NCBI RefSeq assembly: GCF_002742645.2
Contig: NZ_CP033875.1
Span: 1,054,001-1,118,000, forward strand
Length of the DNA: 64,000 nt
Reading direction: 5' to 3'
From: Caulobacter sp. FWC26
GTDB lineage: Bacteria > Pseudomonadota > Alphaproteobacteria > Caulobacterales > Caulobacteraceae
Shown here one piece after another: positions 34,190 to 42,666 of the stretch. The notes below the pieces were generated by a model. That model worked only from the letters and a program-made list of their open reading frames with translations. It had not been told where the DNA came from and made no database searches. The first letter of the stretch is position 1; every line of letters begins with the position of its first letter. Both the position numbers and the translations under genes were made by a program.

Positions 34190-35518
34190 ATGCGCCACGT
34201 CGCTTTCCTCACCGCCCCCTGGCGCGAGCCGGTGTGGGCGCTCGCGCCGTTCCGGGATGAGGCCTACGCCTGCGCGCTGGTCACGGGCGGCGCGGGGCGG
34301 TGGTCGTACCTGCTGCGCGCGCCCGACGCGACGCTGGCCCTGTCGGAGAAGGACCCGGCCGATCCCTTCGCGGCCCTGACCGAGCTGGTCGGCCCCCGCC
34401 AGCCCGACCATCCCCAGGGGCCGCCGTTCCAGGGCGGCGTGGTGGGCCTGGGCGCCTATGAGCTTGGCGACCGGGTCGAGCACCTGGGGCTGGCGCGCAC
34501 CGACTGGCCGGACCTGACCTGCGCCCGCTACCCGACCTTGCTGGCCTTCGACCATCACGTCCGTCAGGTGGTCGCGGTCGGCCGGGGCGAGACAGAGGCC
34601 AAGGCCAAGGCGCGCGCGGCGGACGCCCTGACCTGGCTGGACGCGACCACACCTGACAGCGTCGAACCGGTCGGCCCCCTTTGCACCGACCTGATCGCCA
34701 GTGACGCGAACGCCTATGAGGCCGCCGTGGCGCAGGTGGTCGAACGCATTCTGAGCGGCGAGATCTTCCAGGCCAATATCGCCCGCGCCTGGACGGGGCG
34801 GCTGGCGGCGGGCGTCGATCCATTCGATCTGTTCGTGCGCCTGCGCCAGCAGAGCCCCGCGCCGTTCTCAGCCTATTGGCGCCTGCCGGGCCGAGCGCTG
34901 GTCTCCAATTCGCCCGAGCGGTTCCTGAAGCTGGATCCGTCCGGCGCGATCCAGACCCAGCCCATCAAGGGCACGCGCCCGCGGGGCCGCGACGCCGCAG
35001 AGGACCGCGCCCTGGCGGCCGAGTTGCTAGCCAGCGACAAGGACCGGGCCGAGAACCTCATGATCGTGGATTTGATGCGCAACGACCTGGCCCGGGTGGC
35101 GCCGCCGGGCAGCGTGCGCGCGCCGACCCTGTTCGCGGTCGAGAGCTTCGCCAACGTGCATCACCTGGTCTCGACGGTCACGGCGCGATTGGCGCCGGGC
35201 AGGGGTGTCGCCGACCTGTTGCGGGCCAGTTTCCCGCCGGGCTCGATCACCGGCGCGCCCAAGGTCCAGGCCATGAAGGTGATCGCGCAGTTGGAGTCGC
35301 CGCGTGGTCCCTATTGCGGCAGCCTGTTCTGGGCCGGTGTCGATGGGGCGTTCGACTCCAGCGTTCTGATCCGCACCGTGGCCCTGGTCGAGGACGGCCA
35401 GGGTTGGCGGCTGGAGGCGCGGGCCGGGGCGGGGATCGTCGCCGACAGCGACCCGCGCGGCGAGCGCCGGGAGACCGAGGCCAAGATCGCGGCCCTGAAG
35501 ATGGCGCTGACCCAATGA
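34190..35518 (+). CDS. pabB: Aminodeoxychorismate synthase component I
   Basis: This 442-residue chorismate-utilising enzyme makes 4-amino-4-deoxychorismate for folate synthesis. The chorismate-binding motifs are present: SNSPERFLKL, PIKGTRPRGRD, ENLMIVDLMRNDL, SITGAPKVQAM and WRLEARAGAGIVADSDP. No glutaminase domain is fused, so a separate PabA is needed. The stop overlaps the pabC start by four bases. Confidence 0.95.
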   Translation: MRHVAFLTAPWREPVWALAPFRDEAYACALVTGGAGRWSYLLRAPDATLALSEKDPADPFAALTELVGPRQPDHPQGPPFQGGVVGLGAYELGDRVEHLGLARTDWPDLTCARYPTLLAFDHHVRQVVAVGRGETEAKAKARAADALTWLDATTPDSVEPVGPLCTDLIASDANAYEAAVAQVVERILSGEIFQANIARAWTGRLAAGVDPFDLFVRLRQQSPAPFSAYWRLPGRALVSNSPERFLKLDPSGAIQTQPIKGTRPRGRDAAEDRALAAELLASDKDRAENLMIVDLMRNDLARVAPPGSVRAPTLFAVESFANVHHLVSTVTARLAPGRGVADLLRASFPPGSITGAPKVQAMKVIAQLESPRGPYCGSLFWAGVDGAFDSSVLIRTVALVEDGQGWRLEARAGAGIVADSDPRGERRETEAKIAALKMALTQ

Positions 35519-36270
35519 CCGCTTTGGACTTCATCCCGTGCGACGACCGTGGCCTGCTGCTGGGCGACGGACTGTTCGAGACGATGCTGGCGGTCGACGG
35601 CGTGATCGCGCATCTGGCCGCCCATCTTGACCGGATGGCCGCCGGCTGCGCCGCCATGGGCCTCCCGTTTGATCGCGACGCGGCCGAGCGGACGGCGCGC
35701 GCCGCCACGCCGGCCGAGGGGCGTTGCGCGGTGCGCCTGACTCTGACCGCCGGCTCGGGAGGGCGAGGACTGGATCGTCCGGACGCGCCGGCCCTGCGCC
35801 TTTTCGCAACCGCCGCGCCATCGACCGCGCCGACGGGGCCGGCGGCTCTGATCGTGGCCGCCACCCGCCGCAACGAAGGCTCGCAGGCCGCGCGGCTGAA
35901 GACCCTGTCGTATCTCGACAGCGTTCTGGCGCGGGCCGAGGCCCGTGCGCGCGGGGCCGATGAGGCGGTGATGCTGAACAATCGCGGCGAGGTGGCCTGC
36001 GCGGGGGCGGCGAACCTGTTCTGGCTGGCCGGCGGGCGATTGTTCACCCCCCGCCTGGATTGCGGCGTGCTGGCGGGGATCACCCGCGCTCGTGTTCTGG
36101 CGCGAGAGACAGTCGAGGAGGTCGCGGTCGGGATCGATGCTCTGGAGCGGGCCGAAGCCGTGGTGCTGACCAACAGTCTGATCGGCGCTCGCCCGGTGTC
36201 ACGCCTGGAAGACCGCGTATGGCCTGAACACCCGCTGGCGGCGCGCCTCAACGCGGTGCTGGGGCTATAG
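35515..36270 (+). CDS. pabC: 4-amino-4-deoxychorismate lyase (class IV aminotransferase fold)
   Basis: This 251-residue PLP enzyme converts aminodeoxychorismate to p-aminobenzoate plus pyruvate. Fold-type IV motifs are visible: GDGLFETMLAVDG, the catalytic Lys in ARLKTLSYLDSVLAR, and DEAVMLNNRGEVACAGAANLFW. It is coupled to pabB by an ATGA overlap, which supports the lyase call over a D-amino acid or branched-chain aminotransferase. Confidence 0.92.
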   Translation: MTALDFIPCDDRGLLLGDGLFETMLAVDGVIAHLAAHLDRMAAGCAAMGLPFDRDAAERTARAATPAEGRCAVRLTLTAGSGGRGLDRPDAPALRLFATAAPSTAPTGPAALIVAATRRNEGSQAARLKTLSYLDSVLARAEARARGADEAVMLNNRGEVACAGAANLFWLAGGRLFTPRLDCGVLAGITRARVLARETVEEVAVGIDALERAEAVVLTNSLIGARPVSRLEDRVWPEHPLAARLNAVLGL

Positions 36271-36349
36271 CCTGGCGGGTTGGTCGACCAGGCGCGCCCT
36301 AGCGCGCGACGGCGAAAATGGTGGCCGGTTTCGGCGCCGGCTACGCTCT

Positions 36350-36372
36350 AACTCTATGATTTAGAGTTTTTT
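36350..36372 (+). terminator. Weak terminator after pabC
   Basis: AACTCTA (36350-36356) and TAGAGTT (36362-36368) form a 7-bp stem followed by TTTT. Confidence 0.55.
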
Positions 36373-36406
36373 CGCGGCGAAGTGCTTCCGTTTGACGCGA
36401 AAGGCT

Positions 36407-36961
36407 CTAGCTCGACGTCGACCACGAGATCGTTTCGACCTTTCGTGGGCGCAGATAGAAGGTTCGCTGAAAGGTGATGCTGGTCGGCAGCACCAACTTG
36501 ATCGGCGAGGCGTAGACGTAGCTCGCCCGGGCCATGATCACGCTCTTGCTGGCCGGAAGAACGCCGACCGGAACATCGGTCAGCACCGTTCCCTGTGTGG
36601 GGCAGTTGCTCATCCCGCCGGCGGAGGCTTGCGACCACGCCACGGTGTCCCTGCCGGTGGCGTCGGAGGTGACGCTGGCGACGCACATCTTCAAAGGCGC
36701 AGACGGGAACGGCGCCATAATGATCGTGCCGATCTTGAAGACATCGGCCATGCTGTTCGGACCGGTCTGATTGCTCTGGGCCACCAGGTCGCCGATCTGG
36801 GATGCGATGTTGGACAGGCGCCGCTGGGCCATCATCGCCTGGGTCATCTCGGCGAGGCCGCAGTACATCACGATCAGCACCGGCGCGATCAGGGCGAACT
36901 CAACCGCCGACACGCCGCGCTTGTCGCGCCAGAAGCGGGCAAGGGGACGCCGCGGGCTCAT
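36407..36961 (-). CDS. TadE/TadF-like minor pseudopilin of the Tad pilus
   Basis: This 184-residue pseudopilin precursor has a basic leader (RRPLARFWRDKRG) followed by VSAVEFALIAPVLIVMYCGL, a prepilin-type hydrophobic helix with the conserved Glu five residues after the cleavage Gly. The C-terminal globular part has two cysteines. It overlaps the upstream pseudopilin gene by four bases. In C. crescentus such genes beside pilA are the cpaJ/cpaK minor pilins, if I recall the names correctly. Confidence 0.85.
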   Translation of the reverse strand: MSPRRPLARFWRDKRGVSAVEFALIAPVLIVMYCGLAEMTQAMMAQRRLSNIASQIGDLVAQSNQTGPNSMADVFKIGTIIMAPFPSAPLKMCVASVTSDATGRDTVAWSQASAGGMSNCPTQGTVLTDVPVGVLPASKSVIMARASYVYASPIKLVLPTSITFQRTFYLRPRKVETISWSTSS

Positions 36962-37509
36962 TGATCGTAGGGCTCGTTGGTGAAGGAGGTCGCGGCGTAG
37001 ATGATCCGCTGGCCGTTGGAGGTCTGAAGGCCGGTGTTGAGCAGCGGCGTGATCAGCGGCCAAGTATAGTAGGCGCGGACCAGGACGATGGAGCCAGACG
37101 TTCCGGGATTCCAGCTCATGGTGGTCGGCACCGTGCCGTTCGTGGCCGAGGTGGTGCCGGTCGAGTAGTCGGCGAACGTGCGCACGTCCAGGCGCAGCGC
37201 GGTCGTGCAACGAGACCCCAGCCAGTCCATCCGGTTGCAGACGGCGGTCTTGAATGCGGCGGCGTCGCTGCCGGCGGTCTGGACTTCGCCGGTCCGGATG
37301 GTGCGGCCCGCGTCGATGACCGCGCTCTCCAGGGTGATAGAGACCAGGAAGACCAGGCCCAGTTCGATGATCGCGAAGATCAGCATCAGGAAGGGGATGG
37401 CCACCAGCGCGAACTCGACTGCGGTCGCGCCCTGTTCGGCGCGCGCGAAGCGGCGGGCCGAGCGGGCCAGCCGGAGACGAGCGCGAGCGAGGAGGAAACG
37501 AGAGGCCAT
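36958..37509 (-). CDS. TadE-like minor pseudopilin of the Tad pilus
   Basis: This 183-residue pseudopilin has a long basic leader, then EQGATAVEFALVAIPFLMLI, the TadE signature at residues 25-44. The mature C-terminal domain (with CNRMDWLGSRC) is periplasmic. It is thought to prime or stabilise the Flp fibre. It overlaps the next pseudopilin gene, forming a two-gene unit transcribed away from pilA. Confidence 0.88.
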   Translation of the reverse strand: MASRFLLARARLRLARSARRFARAEQGATAVEFALVAIPFLMLIFAIIELGLVFLVSITLESAVIDAGRTIRTGEVQTAGSDAAAFKTAVCNRMDWLGSRCTTALRLDVRTFADYSTGTTSATNGTVPTTMSWNPGTSGSIVLVRAYYTWPLITPLLNTGLQTSNGQRIIYAATSFTNEPYDQ

Positions 37510-37612
37510 GCGTCGGGCGGTCCTGCTTTCAGGCGCACGCTAGCCGAACGATCCTAACCACAGGTTATGACGGGCCCGCCAGGACGCGCCGTATAAAGAA
37601 GTGCTGGGCGGG

Positions 37613-38038
37613 TTACGGGGCGCCAGGGCCCAGGCGCGTGCACTGGGGCGCACAGGCGTAGGTGCTGGCCGTCGCGCCGCGATAGACGGTGACGCCGCCG
37701 CCGCTGTTCTCGGAGACCACGACCTGCCGATCGGCCAGGGGACGGCCGCCCGCTCCGAAGGCCAGCAGGCTGGTGACGCCCGGACGCTTGCCCAGCACGA
37801 CGAGCGTGCGGTCGTTGACGAGGCTGACATCGGCGATGGTCGGATCGCCCACCACGACATCGCGCACGGGGCCGGTCAGGGTCATATAGGCGGCCTGACC
37901 CGCCGACACGGGCAGGTCCATCGGCGCCGAACCCGGCGTCGTGGTCACCAAGATCTTGTCGGTCGGCAGGACTTGCGCACTGGCGGACGCGCCCGAAAGG
38001 GCCGCGAAGACGGCGATGACCAGCGATAGACGGCGCAT
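37613..38038 (-). CDS. Periplasmic pilus assembly protein with CpaC-N/BON-like domain
   Basis: This 141-residue protein has a signal peptide (ending ASASAQ) and one T2SS/T3SS pilus N-terminal domain. This is the same module that precedes the secretin domain of CpaC (compare VVGDPTIADVSLVNDRTLVVLGKRPG with the CpaC VTNPQIADAVLRDKRRIYIVG). It probably assists the secretin or anchors peptidoglycan contact. It is divergent from pilA. C. crescentus has an equivalent gene beside pilA (possibly named cpaI; not certain). Confidence 0.85.
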   Translation of the reverse strand: MRRLSLVIAVFAALSGASASAQVLPTDKILVTTTPGSAPMDLPVSAGQAAYMTLTGPVRDVVVGDPTIADVSLVNDRTLVVLGKRPGVTSLLAFGAGGRPLADRQVVVSENSGGGVTVYRGATASTYACAPQCTRLGPGAP

Positions 38039-38355
38039 GATGGTTTCCGATCCCGGATCCGAACGAACCCCAAGATCATTTTTATTGGTCAATAAAAGAC
38101 TAAAATCCCTGAGTGTGCGACCAAGCGCCGCTTGAGAAAGTCCTTGAATCAAAAGGGCTTGGCGGCCTTCGTGGCGGGCATGGTTAAGAGTAAATAACGG
38201 TAAATACAAATAAACCAAAAGAAAATCGCCGTAAACTATTCGCTGTTTACTGGCCATTAATTGCAGTCGGCGAAATTGATCGTGTTTTCGGGGGTGAGCA
38301 AGTCGAACGGCTTGAGAGCCTCAAATCAACTAGCTCTGGTTTAGGAGACCAAGTC
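38039..38355. promoter_or_regulatory. AT-rich divergent promoter region of pilA
   Basis: This 317-bp region is unusually AT-rich for the window. It holds a CtrA-type half site (ATGGTTAA at 38180-38187, TTAACCAT on the minus strand), several TAAATA words, a perfect GTAAAC/GTTTAC dyad at 38231-38250, and a strong AGGAGA site before pilA. The C. crescentus pilA promoter is known to be CtrA-controlled. Confidence 0.7.
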
Positions 38356-38535
38356 ATGACCAAGTTCGTCACTCGCTTCCTGAAGGATGAATCGGGCGCC
38401 ACGGCCATCGAATATGGCCTGATCGTCGCCCTGATCGCCGTGGTCATCGTGACCGCCGTCACGACCCTCGGCACCAAGCTGAACCTCGCCTTCACGAAGG
38501 CCGGCACGGCTGTGTCGACGGCGGCTGGCACCTAA
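38356..38535 (+). CDS. pilA: Flp/Fap-type major pilin
   Basis: This 59-residue pilin precursor of the Tad pilus begins MTKFVTRFLKDESG. The prepilin cleavage Gly is followed by ATAIEYGLIVALIAVVIV, with Glu at mature position 5 and the neighbouring Tyr typical of Flp pilins. The mature pilin is about 45 residues. It is monocistronic between a regulated promoter and a strong terminator, as in C. crescentus. Confidence 0.97.
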   Translation: MTKFVTRFLKDESGATAIEYGLIVALIAVVIVTAVTTLGTKLNLAFTKAGTAVSTAAGT

Positions 38536-38563
38536 GCCACCCGCTTCACACTCGAAAAGAAGA

Positions 38564-38599
38564 GGGTCGAGGCTCCCGCCTCGGCCCTTTTCTTTATTT
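38564..38599 (+). terminator. Rho-independent terminator of pilA
   Basis: GGGTCGAGGC (38564-38573) pairs with GCCTCGGCCC (38578-38587), followed by TTTTCTTTATTT. It separates abundant pilin mRNA from the downstream assembly genes. Confidence 0.9.
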
Positions 38600-38710
38600 C
38601 CGGCCCCTCTTTACTTGTCCGCCGGCGCGCCAAGAGCCCGGCGAAGAAACCATTGCTTCACGGGTCCGGCTCCAGAGTAGCGTGAACGCAACAAGGCCCG
38701 TCTTGTCTCC

Positions 38711-39223
38711 ATGCAGGCTCTCCAGATCCCGCTGCTGCTGATCTTTCCGGCCCTGGCCATCGTCGGGGCGCTGAAAGACCTCACCAGCTACACGATCCCC
38801 AACTGGATCTCGCTGTCCCTGATCGCCGCCTTTGTTCCCGCAGCCCTGGTCAGCGGCGTCCCGCTCGGCCAGATCGGGCTTTGCCTGGCCGTTGGCCTGG
38901 GCGCTCTGGTGCTGGGCATGGGGATGTTCGCGGCGGGCTGGATCGGCGGAGGCGACGGCAAGCTGTTCGCCGTCTGCGCCCTGTGGCTGGGCTGGCCGGC
39001 GGTGCTGCCGTTCATGCTCTACACGGGCCTTGCGGGCGGCGCTCTGACCTTTGCGATTCTGGGCCTGCGCTCGGGCTGGCTGGCGCCGGCCGTGGCGGGC
39101 GGGCCCGCTTGGCTCCGCAAATTGGGGACGAACGGCGGAGACCTGCCCTACGGCGTGGCCATCGCTGTCGGCGCCTTGGCGGCCTTCCCGCAAGGCGCTC
39201 TGGCCCACGGAATCCTGGGTTGA
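38711..39223 (+). CDS. cpaA: Prepilin peptidase (A24 family)
   Basis: This 170-residue integral membrane aspartyl protease removes the leader of PilA and the pseudopilins. The two catalytic Asp motifs are present: KDLTSYTIPNW and GGGDGKLFAVCALW. About six helices; no N-methylation domain, as usual for Tad peptidases. Confidence 0.95.
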   Translation: MQALQIPLLLIFPALAIVGALKDLTSYTIPNWISLSLIAAFVPAALVSGVPLGQIGLCLAVGLGALVLGMGMFAAGWIGGGDGKLFAVCALWLGWPAVLPFMLYTGLAGGALTFAILGLRSGWLAPAVAGGPAWLRKLGTNGGDLPYGVAIAVGALAAFPQGALAHGILG

Positions 39224-39291
39224 GGCCTCACCGCCGCTGACTCCTGGCGCGACAGCCTGTCGCGCGATCGACGCCTTCCAGCGGCAAAACT

Positions 39292-39310
39292 TTTAGCAGG
39301 CGTTAACCAT
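39292..39310 (+). promoter_or_regulatory. CtrA-type binding site upstream of cpaB
   Basis: TTTA, seven bases, then TTAACCAT (39303-39310) fits the CtrA consensus TTAA-N7-TTAA(CCAT) with one mismatch. It lies about 100 bp upstream of cpaB, between cpaA and the long assembly operon, suggesting cell-cycle control of that operon. Confidence 0.6.
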
Positions 39311-39412
39311 GCGGAGGCCACCATGGGGCGTGGCCAGAAAGGCTGACTGACGAATCGTGCGCGCTTGCCGGACCGGCGGCCGTGCGGCTCACCCTAGAGT
39401 TTCAGCCTGCTC

Positions 39413-40306
39413 ATGAGCCCCGTTCGCCTATTGATCGTCCTGATCGCCGCGGTGTCGGCCATCGGCCTGGCCGTGGTGCTGCAGCGCGCGTTGGGCGCCA
39501 AGCCGGCCGCGCCGACGGGCCTGGTCGAGTCGTCCGGCCCGGCCGCTCCGCAAGGCAAGCCCATGACCCAGGTGCTCGTCGCCAAGCGGGATCTGCCGGT
39601 CGGCGCGCGCCTGGTCGCCGCCGATGTGGGCTGGCAAGCGTGGCCCAGCGACTCGATCAACACCGCTTTCATCACCAACGGCGCCGCGCCGGCCTCGCCG
39701 GACGGTAAGGTCCAGGCGGCCAAGGCCGTCGTCGCCGCCACCGCCGACCAGATGATCGGCGGCGATCCCGCCAAGGTGGTCGAGGGGGCGATCGTGCGCG
39801 ACCCGATCCTCGTCGGCGAGCCGATCACCCCGCGAAAGATCGTGCGGGGCGGGGAGGGCGGTTACCTGTCGGTCGTCCTGACGCCGGGCAAGCGCGCCAT
39901 GTCGGTGCCGGTCAGCTCCGACACCGCCGTGGGCGGCTTCATCCTGCCTGGCGACCGGGTCGATGTGCTCACCACCCGCGAAACACCGGCCGCCGGGGAC
40001 GCCGGCGGCAAGGTTACGGTGGCCGAGACCGTCCTGCAAAACATTCGCGTCCTCGCCCTCGACCAGGCCACGGCCGCCGAGAAGGACGCCAAGTCGATCG
40101 TCGCCGCCACCGCGACGCTGGAGGTCGGCCCGGTCGAGGCCGAGACCCTGGCCCGCGCCAAGGCCGGCGGCGCCATAAGCCTCGCCCTGCGCGCCTACAC
40201 CGACATGGGCGGCCCGTCGGGCGTGACCCACGTGGTCGCGCGCGACGACTCCACGGTTCGCATCAACCGAGGCGGCCAGACCAGCAGCGTGGCGGTGCGC
40301 CCATGA
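39413..40306 (+). CDS. cpaB: Flp pilus assembly protein CpaB
   Basis: This 297-residue protein has an N-terminal membrane/signal segment (VRLLIVLIAAVSAIGLAVVL) and a SAF domain (VLVAKRDLPVGARLVAADV). A RcpC-like region follows (GDRVDVLTTRE), near residue 180. CpaB acts in the periplasm with the CpaC secretin. It is the first gene of the operon; its stop overlaps the cpaC start by four bases. Confidence 0.95.
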   Translation: MSPVRLLIVLIAAVSAIGLAVVLQRALGAKPAAPTGLVESSGPAAPQGKPMTQVLVAKRDLPVGARLVAADVGWQAWPSDSINTAFITNGAAPASPDGKVQAAKAVVAATADQMIGGDPAKVVEGAIVRDPILVGEPITPRKIVRGGEGGYLSVVLTPGKRAMSVPVSSDTAVGGFILPGDRVDVLTTRETPAAGDAGGKVTVAETVLQNIRVLALDQATAAEKDAKSIVAATATLEVGPVEAETLARAKAGGAISLALRAYTDMGGPSGVTHVVARDDSTVRINRGGQTSSVAVRP

Positions 40307-41979
40307 GCCGCCCGGCGTCCGCTCTTCCCGTGAAAGCCCCGATGTCCGCTTCGCGTCGTCTCGTGACGGTTCATGCCGTCGCCCTGCTGGCGCTGGCGCC
40401 GGCCGCCCCCGTGTTCGCCGATGGTCCCGTCGGCGGGTCGCACACCTATCGGCCGCCGGCCAGGGTGGTTCGCGAGGTCGCGCCGCCCGCCCCCGCCCCG
40501 GTGATGGTCCGCGCCGAGGATCAGGTCGCCCGCGTCGTGATGACCGCCGACCAGAGCGCCGCGACGCTGGAGCTGGCCAAGGGCAAGTCGGCGATCGTCG
40601 AACTGCCCAGCGAGGTTCGCGACCTTCTCGTCACCAATCCGCAGATCGCCGATGCGGTGCTGCGTGACAAGCGCCGCATCTACATCGTGGGCCTGGCCGA
40701 AGGCACGACCGACGCGGCCTTCTTCGACGCCGCCGGCCGCCGCATCCTGTCGCTAAGCATCCGGGTCAGCCAGCCTGTCGATCAGCTCGCCGCCATGCTC
40801 GGCAAGATCATGCCTGACGCCAAGATCAGCGTCTCGCCTATCCGTGACAGTGTGGTGCTGAGCGGCGTGGTCCGTAGCGCCTCGGAGTCGGAAAGCGCCG
40901 CCCGGATCGCCGCCCAGTTCGTCGGCTCGCCGGAGAAGGTGCTGAACATGATCAGCGTCGCCGGCAAGGACCAGGTGATGCTGCAGGTCCGCATCGTCGA
41001 GGTGCAGCGCAACGTCATCAAGCAGCTGGGCGTCGACCTGAACGCGGTGATCGGCCAGCTGGGCGAGACCCAGTACACCTTCGGCATGGCGCCGGGCTAT
41101 GGCGTCAACGGCAGCCTGCTGGGCGGGTTGACCGGCGGCTACAAGATGGACACCACCAAGCAACCGGTCATGCAGACCCCCTGCACCGGCCCTGGCTGGA
41201 ATCCGGGCTCGCTCTGCCCCGTGGTGGTGCGCAGCGGCGGTAACTCCGACACCGCCACGATCCAGAACACGGCCGGCGATCCGGGTCTGAACTCCGCCAA
41301 GGGCATGATCCAGGCGTTCGAGCGCGTGGGCCTGGTGCGCACCCTGGCCGAGCCGAACCTGGCGGCTGTGTCGGGCGAGGCCGGTCACTTCCTGGTCGGC
41401 GGCGAGTTCCCCGTTCCGACGGGCAGTGACCAGAGCGGCAAGGTCACGATCGAGTTCAAGCCCTACGGCGTGGGTCTGGGCTACACGCCGGTGGTGCTGT
41501 CGGGCGGCCGCATCTCGCTGAAGCTGTCGACCGAGGTGTCGGAGCTGACCAGCCTCGGCGCCTTCACCCTGAGCGCCGGCACCAACGCCGCCGTGACCGT
41601 TCCGGGCCTGTCGGTGCGCCGCGTCGAAAGCACGGTCGAGCTGCCGTCGGGCGGTTCGCTGATGCTGGCGGGCCTGTTGCAGCAGACCACCAAGGAAACC
41701 ATCGACTCGCTGCCGGGCATGACCAACATGCCGATCCTGGGGTCGCTGTTCCGCTCGCGGGACTTCCTGAACAACCAGACCGAGCTCGTGGTCATCATCA
41801 CCCCCTACATCATCGACCCCACCAAGCCGCAGAACCTGCAGACGCCGGCCGACGGGCTGCGCTTCGCCGGGGACATGAGCACGGTGCTGCTGGGTCGGCT
41901 CAACAAGGTGGTCAAGGCGCCGGCCGGCGCCAATGCGGGGCGCGCCTATCAGGGCCCCGTGGGCTATGTGATCGAGTAG
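40303..41979 (+). CDS. cpaC: Flp pilus secretin CpaC
   Basis: This 558-residue outer-membrane secretin forms the pilus exit pore. It has a signal peptide, the pilus N-domain (VELPSEVRDLLVTNPQIAD), a BON-like part (ISVSPIRDSVVLSGVVRS), and the secretin core ending in VPGLSVRRVESTVELPSGGS and LGSLFRSRDFLNNQTELVVI. Length is normal. Confidence 0.96.
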   Translation: MSRPASALPVKAPMSASRRLVTVHAVALLALAPAAPVFADGPVGGSHTYRPPARVVREVAPPAPAPVMVRAEDQVARVVMTADQSAATLELAKGKSAIVELPSEVRDLLVTNPQIADAVLRDKRRIYIVGLAEGTTDAAFFDAAGRRILSLSIRVSQPVDQLAAMLGKIMPDAKISVSPIRDSVVLSGVVRSASESESAARIAAQFVGSPEKVLNMISVAGKDQVMLQVRIVEVQRNVIKQLGVDLNAVIGQLGETQYTFGMAPGYGVNGSLLGGLTGGYKMDTTKQPVMQTPCTGPGWNPGSLCPVVVRSGGNSDTATIQNTAGDPGLNSAKGMIQAFERVGLVRTLAEPNLAAVSGEAGHFLVGGEFPVPTGSDQSGKVTIEFKPYGVGLGYTPVVLSGGRISLKLSTEVSELTSLGAFTLSAGTNAAVTVPGLSVRRVESTVELPSGGSLMLAGLLQQTTKETIDSLPGMTNMPILGSLFRSRDFLNNQTELVVIITPYIIDPTKPQNLQTPADGLRFAGDMSTVLLGRLNKVVKAPAGANAGRAYQGPVGYVIE

Positions 41980-41988
41980 GACGCCGCC

Positions 41989-42666
41989 ATGACGCTTCGT
42001 ATTCTGGTCAAGACCGTCCTCGTTGGAGCCGCCGTGCTGGGCCTCTCCGCCTGCGCCTCGACCCCGCCCGATCAAGGCCCCAGCAAGCTGGCCGCCACCG
42101 AGACCCAGCAGTGGATGGACCGGATCAGGGTCGACTCCGCGCCGGACGAAATCCTGCTGGCCGTCCATGCCGGCGGCCTGTCGGCCAACCAGTCGGCGGC
42201 GCTGGAGGCCCTGGTCTCGCGCTGGATGGAGGCCGAGGCCCGCGAACTGGTCGTCGCCGCGCCCAACAACGCCGGCGCCATGGCCATCCAGATCCGCGAT
42301 CGCCTGGCCACGCTGGGCGCGGGCTCGCGGGTACGGATCATCGGCGTGGACCCCGCCGCCGCCGATCAGGGCGCGATACGCGTCGGCTTCCTCCGCTATG
42401 AGGCGCGGCCGATCAAGTGCGGCCAGCATTGGGAGAACCTGACGGCCACCCGCGACAACGGCGTCACCGAGAATTTCGGCTGCGCCATGGCGGCCAACAT
42501 CGCCGCTCAGGTCGCCAATCCCGAGGACCTGCTGCGGCCGCGCGACATGACCCCCGCCGACACCGGCCGTCGCGACACCGTCCTGGGCAAGTACCGCAAG
42601 GGCGAAGTCACCAGCTCGGCCAAGGATGACCAGGCCAGCGGCGTCGTCTCGAAGGCGATCCAGTAA
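41989..42666 (+). CDS. cpaD: Pilus assembly lipoprotein CpaD
   Basis: This 225-residue lipoprotein has a lipobox LSACAS at about residue 20. The body matches CpaD (RIIGVDPAAADQGAIRVGF, GCAMAANIAAQVANPEDLL). It is probably the secretin pilotin or stabiliser at the outer membrane. Its TAA overlaps the ATG of cpaE by one base. Confidence 0.93.
   Translation: MTLRILVKTVLVGAAVLGLSACASTPPDQGPSKLAATETQQWMDRIRVDSAPDEILLAVHAGGLSANQSAALEALVSRWMEAEARELVVAAPNNAGAMAIQIRDRLATLGAGSRVRIIGVDPAAADQGAIRVGFLRYEARPIKCGQHWENLTATRDNGVTENFGCAMAANIAAQVANPEDLLRPRDMTPADTGRRDTVLGKYRKGEVTSSAKDDQASGVVSKAIQ

Noticed and set aside
38251..38265. TGGCCATTAATTGCA before pilA resembles a sigma-54 promoter.
   Set aside because: The distance between the GG and GC elements is one base too short for the -24/-12 consensus.
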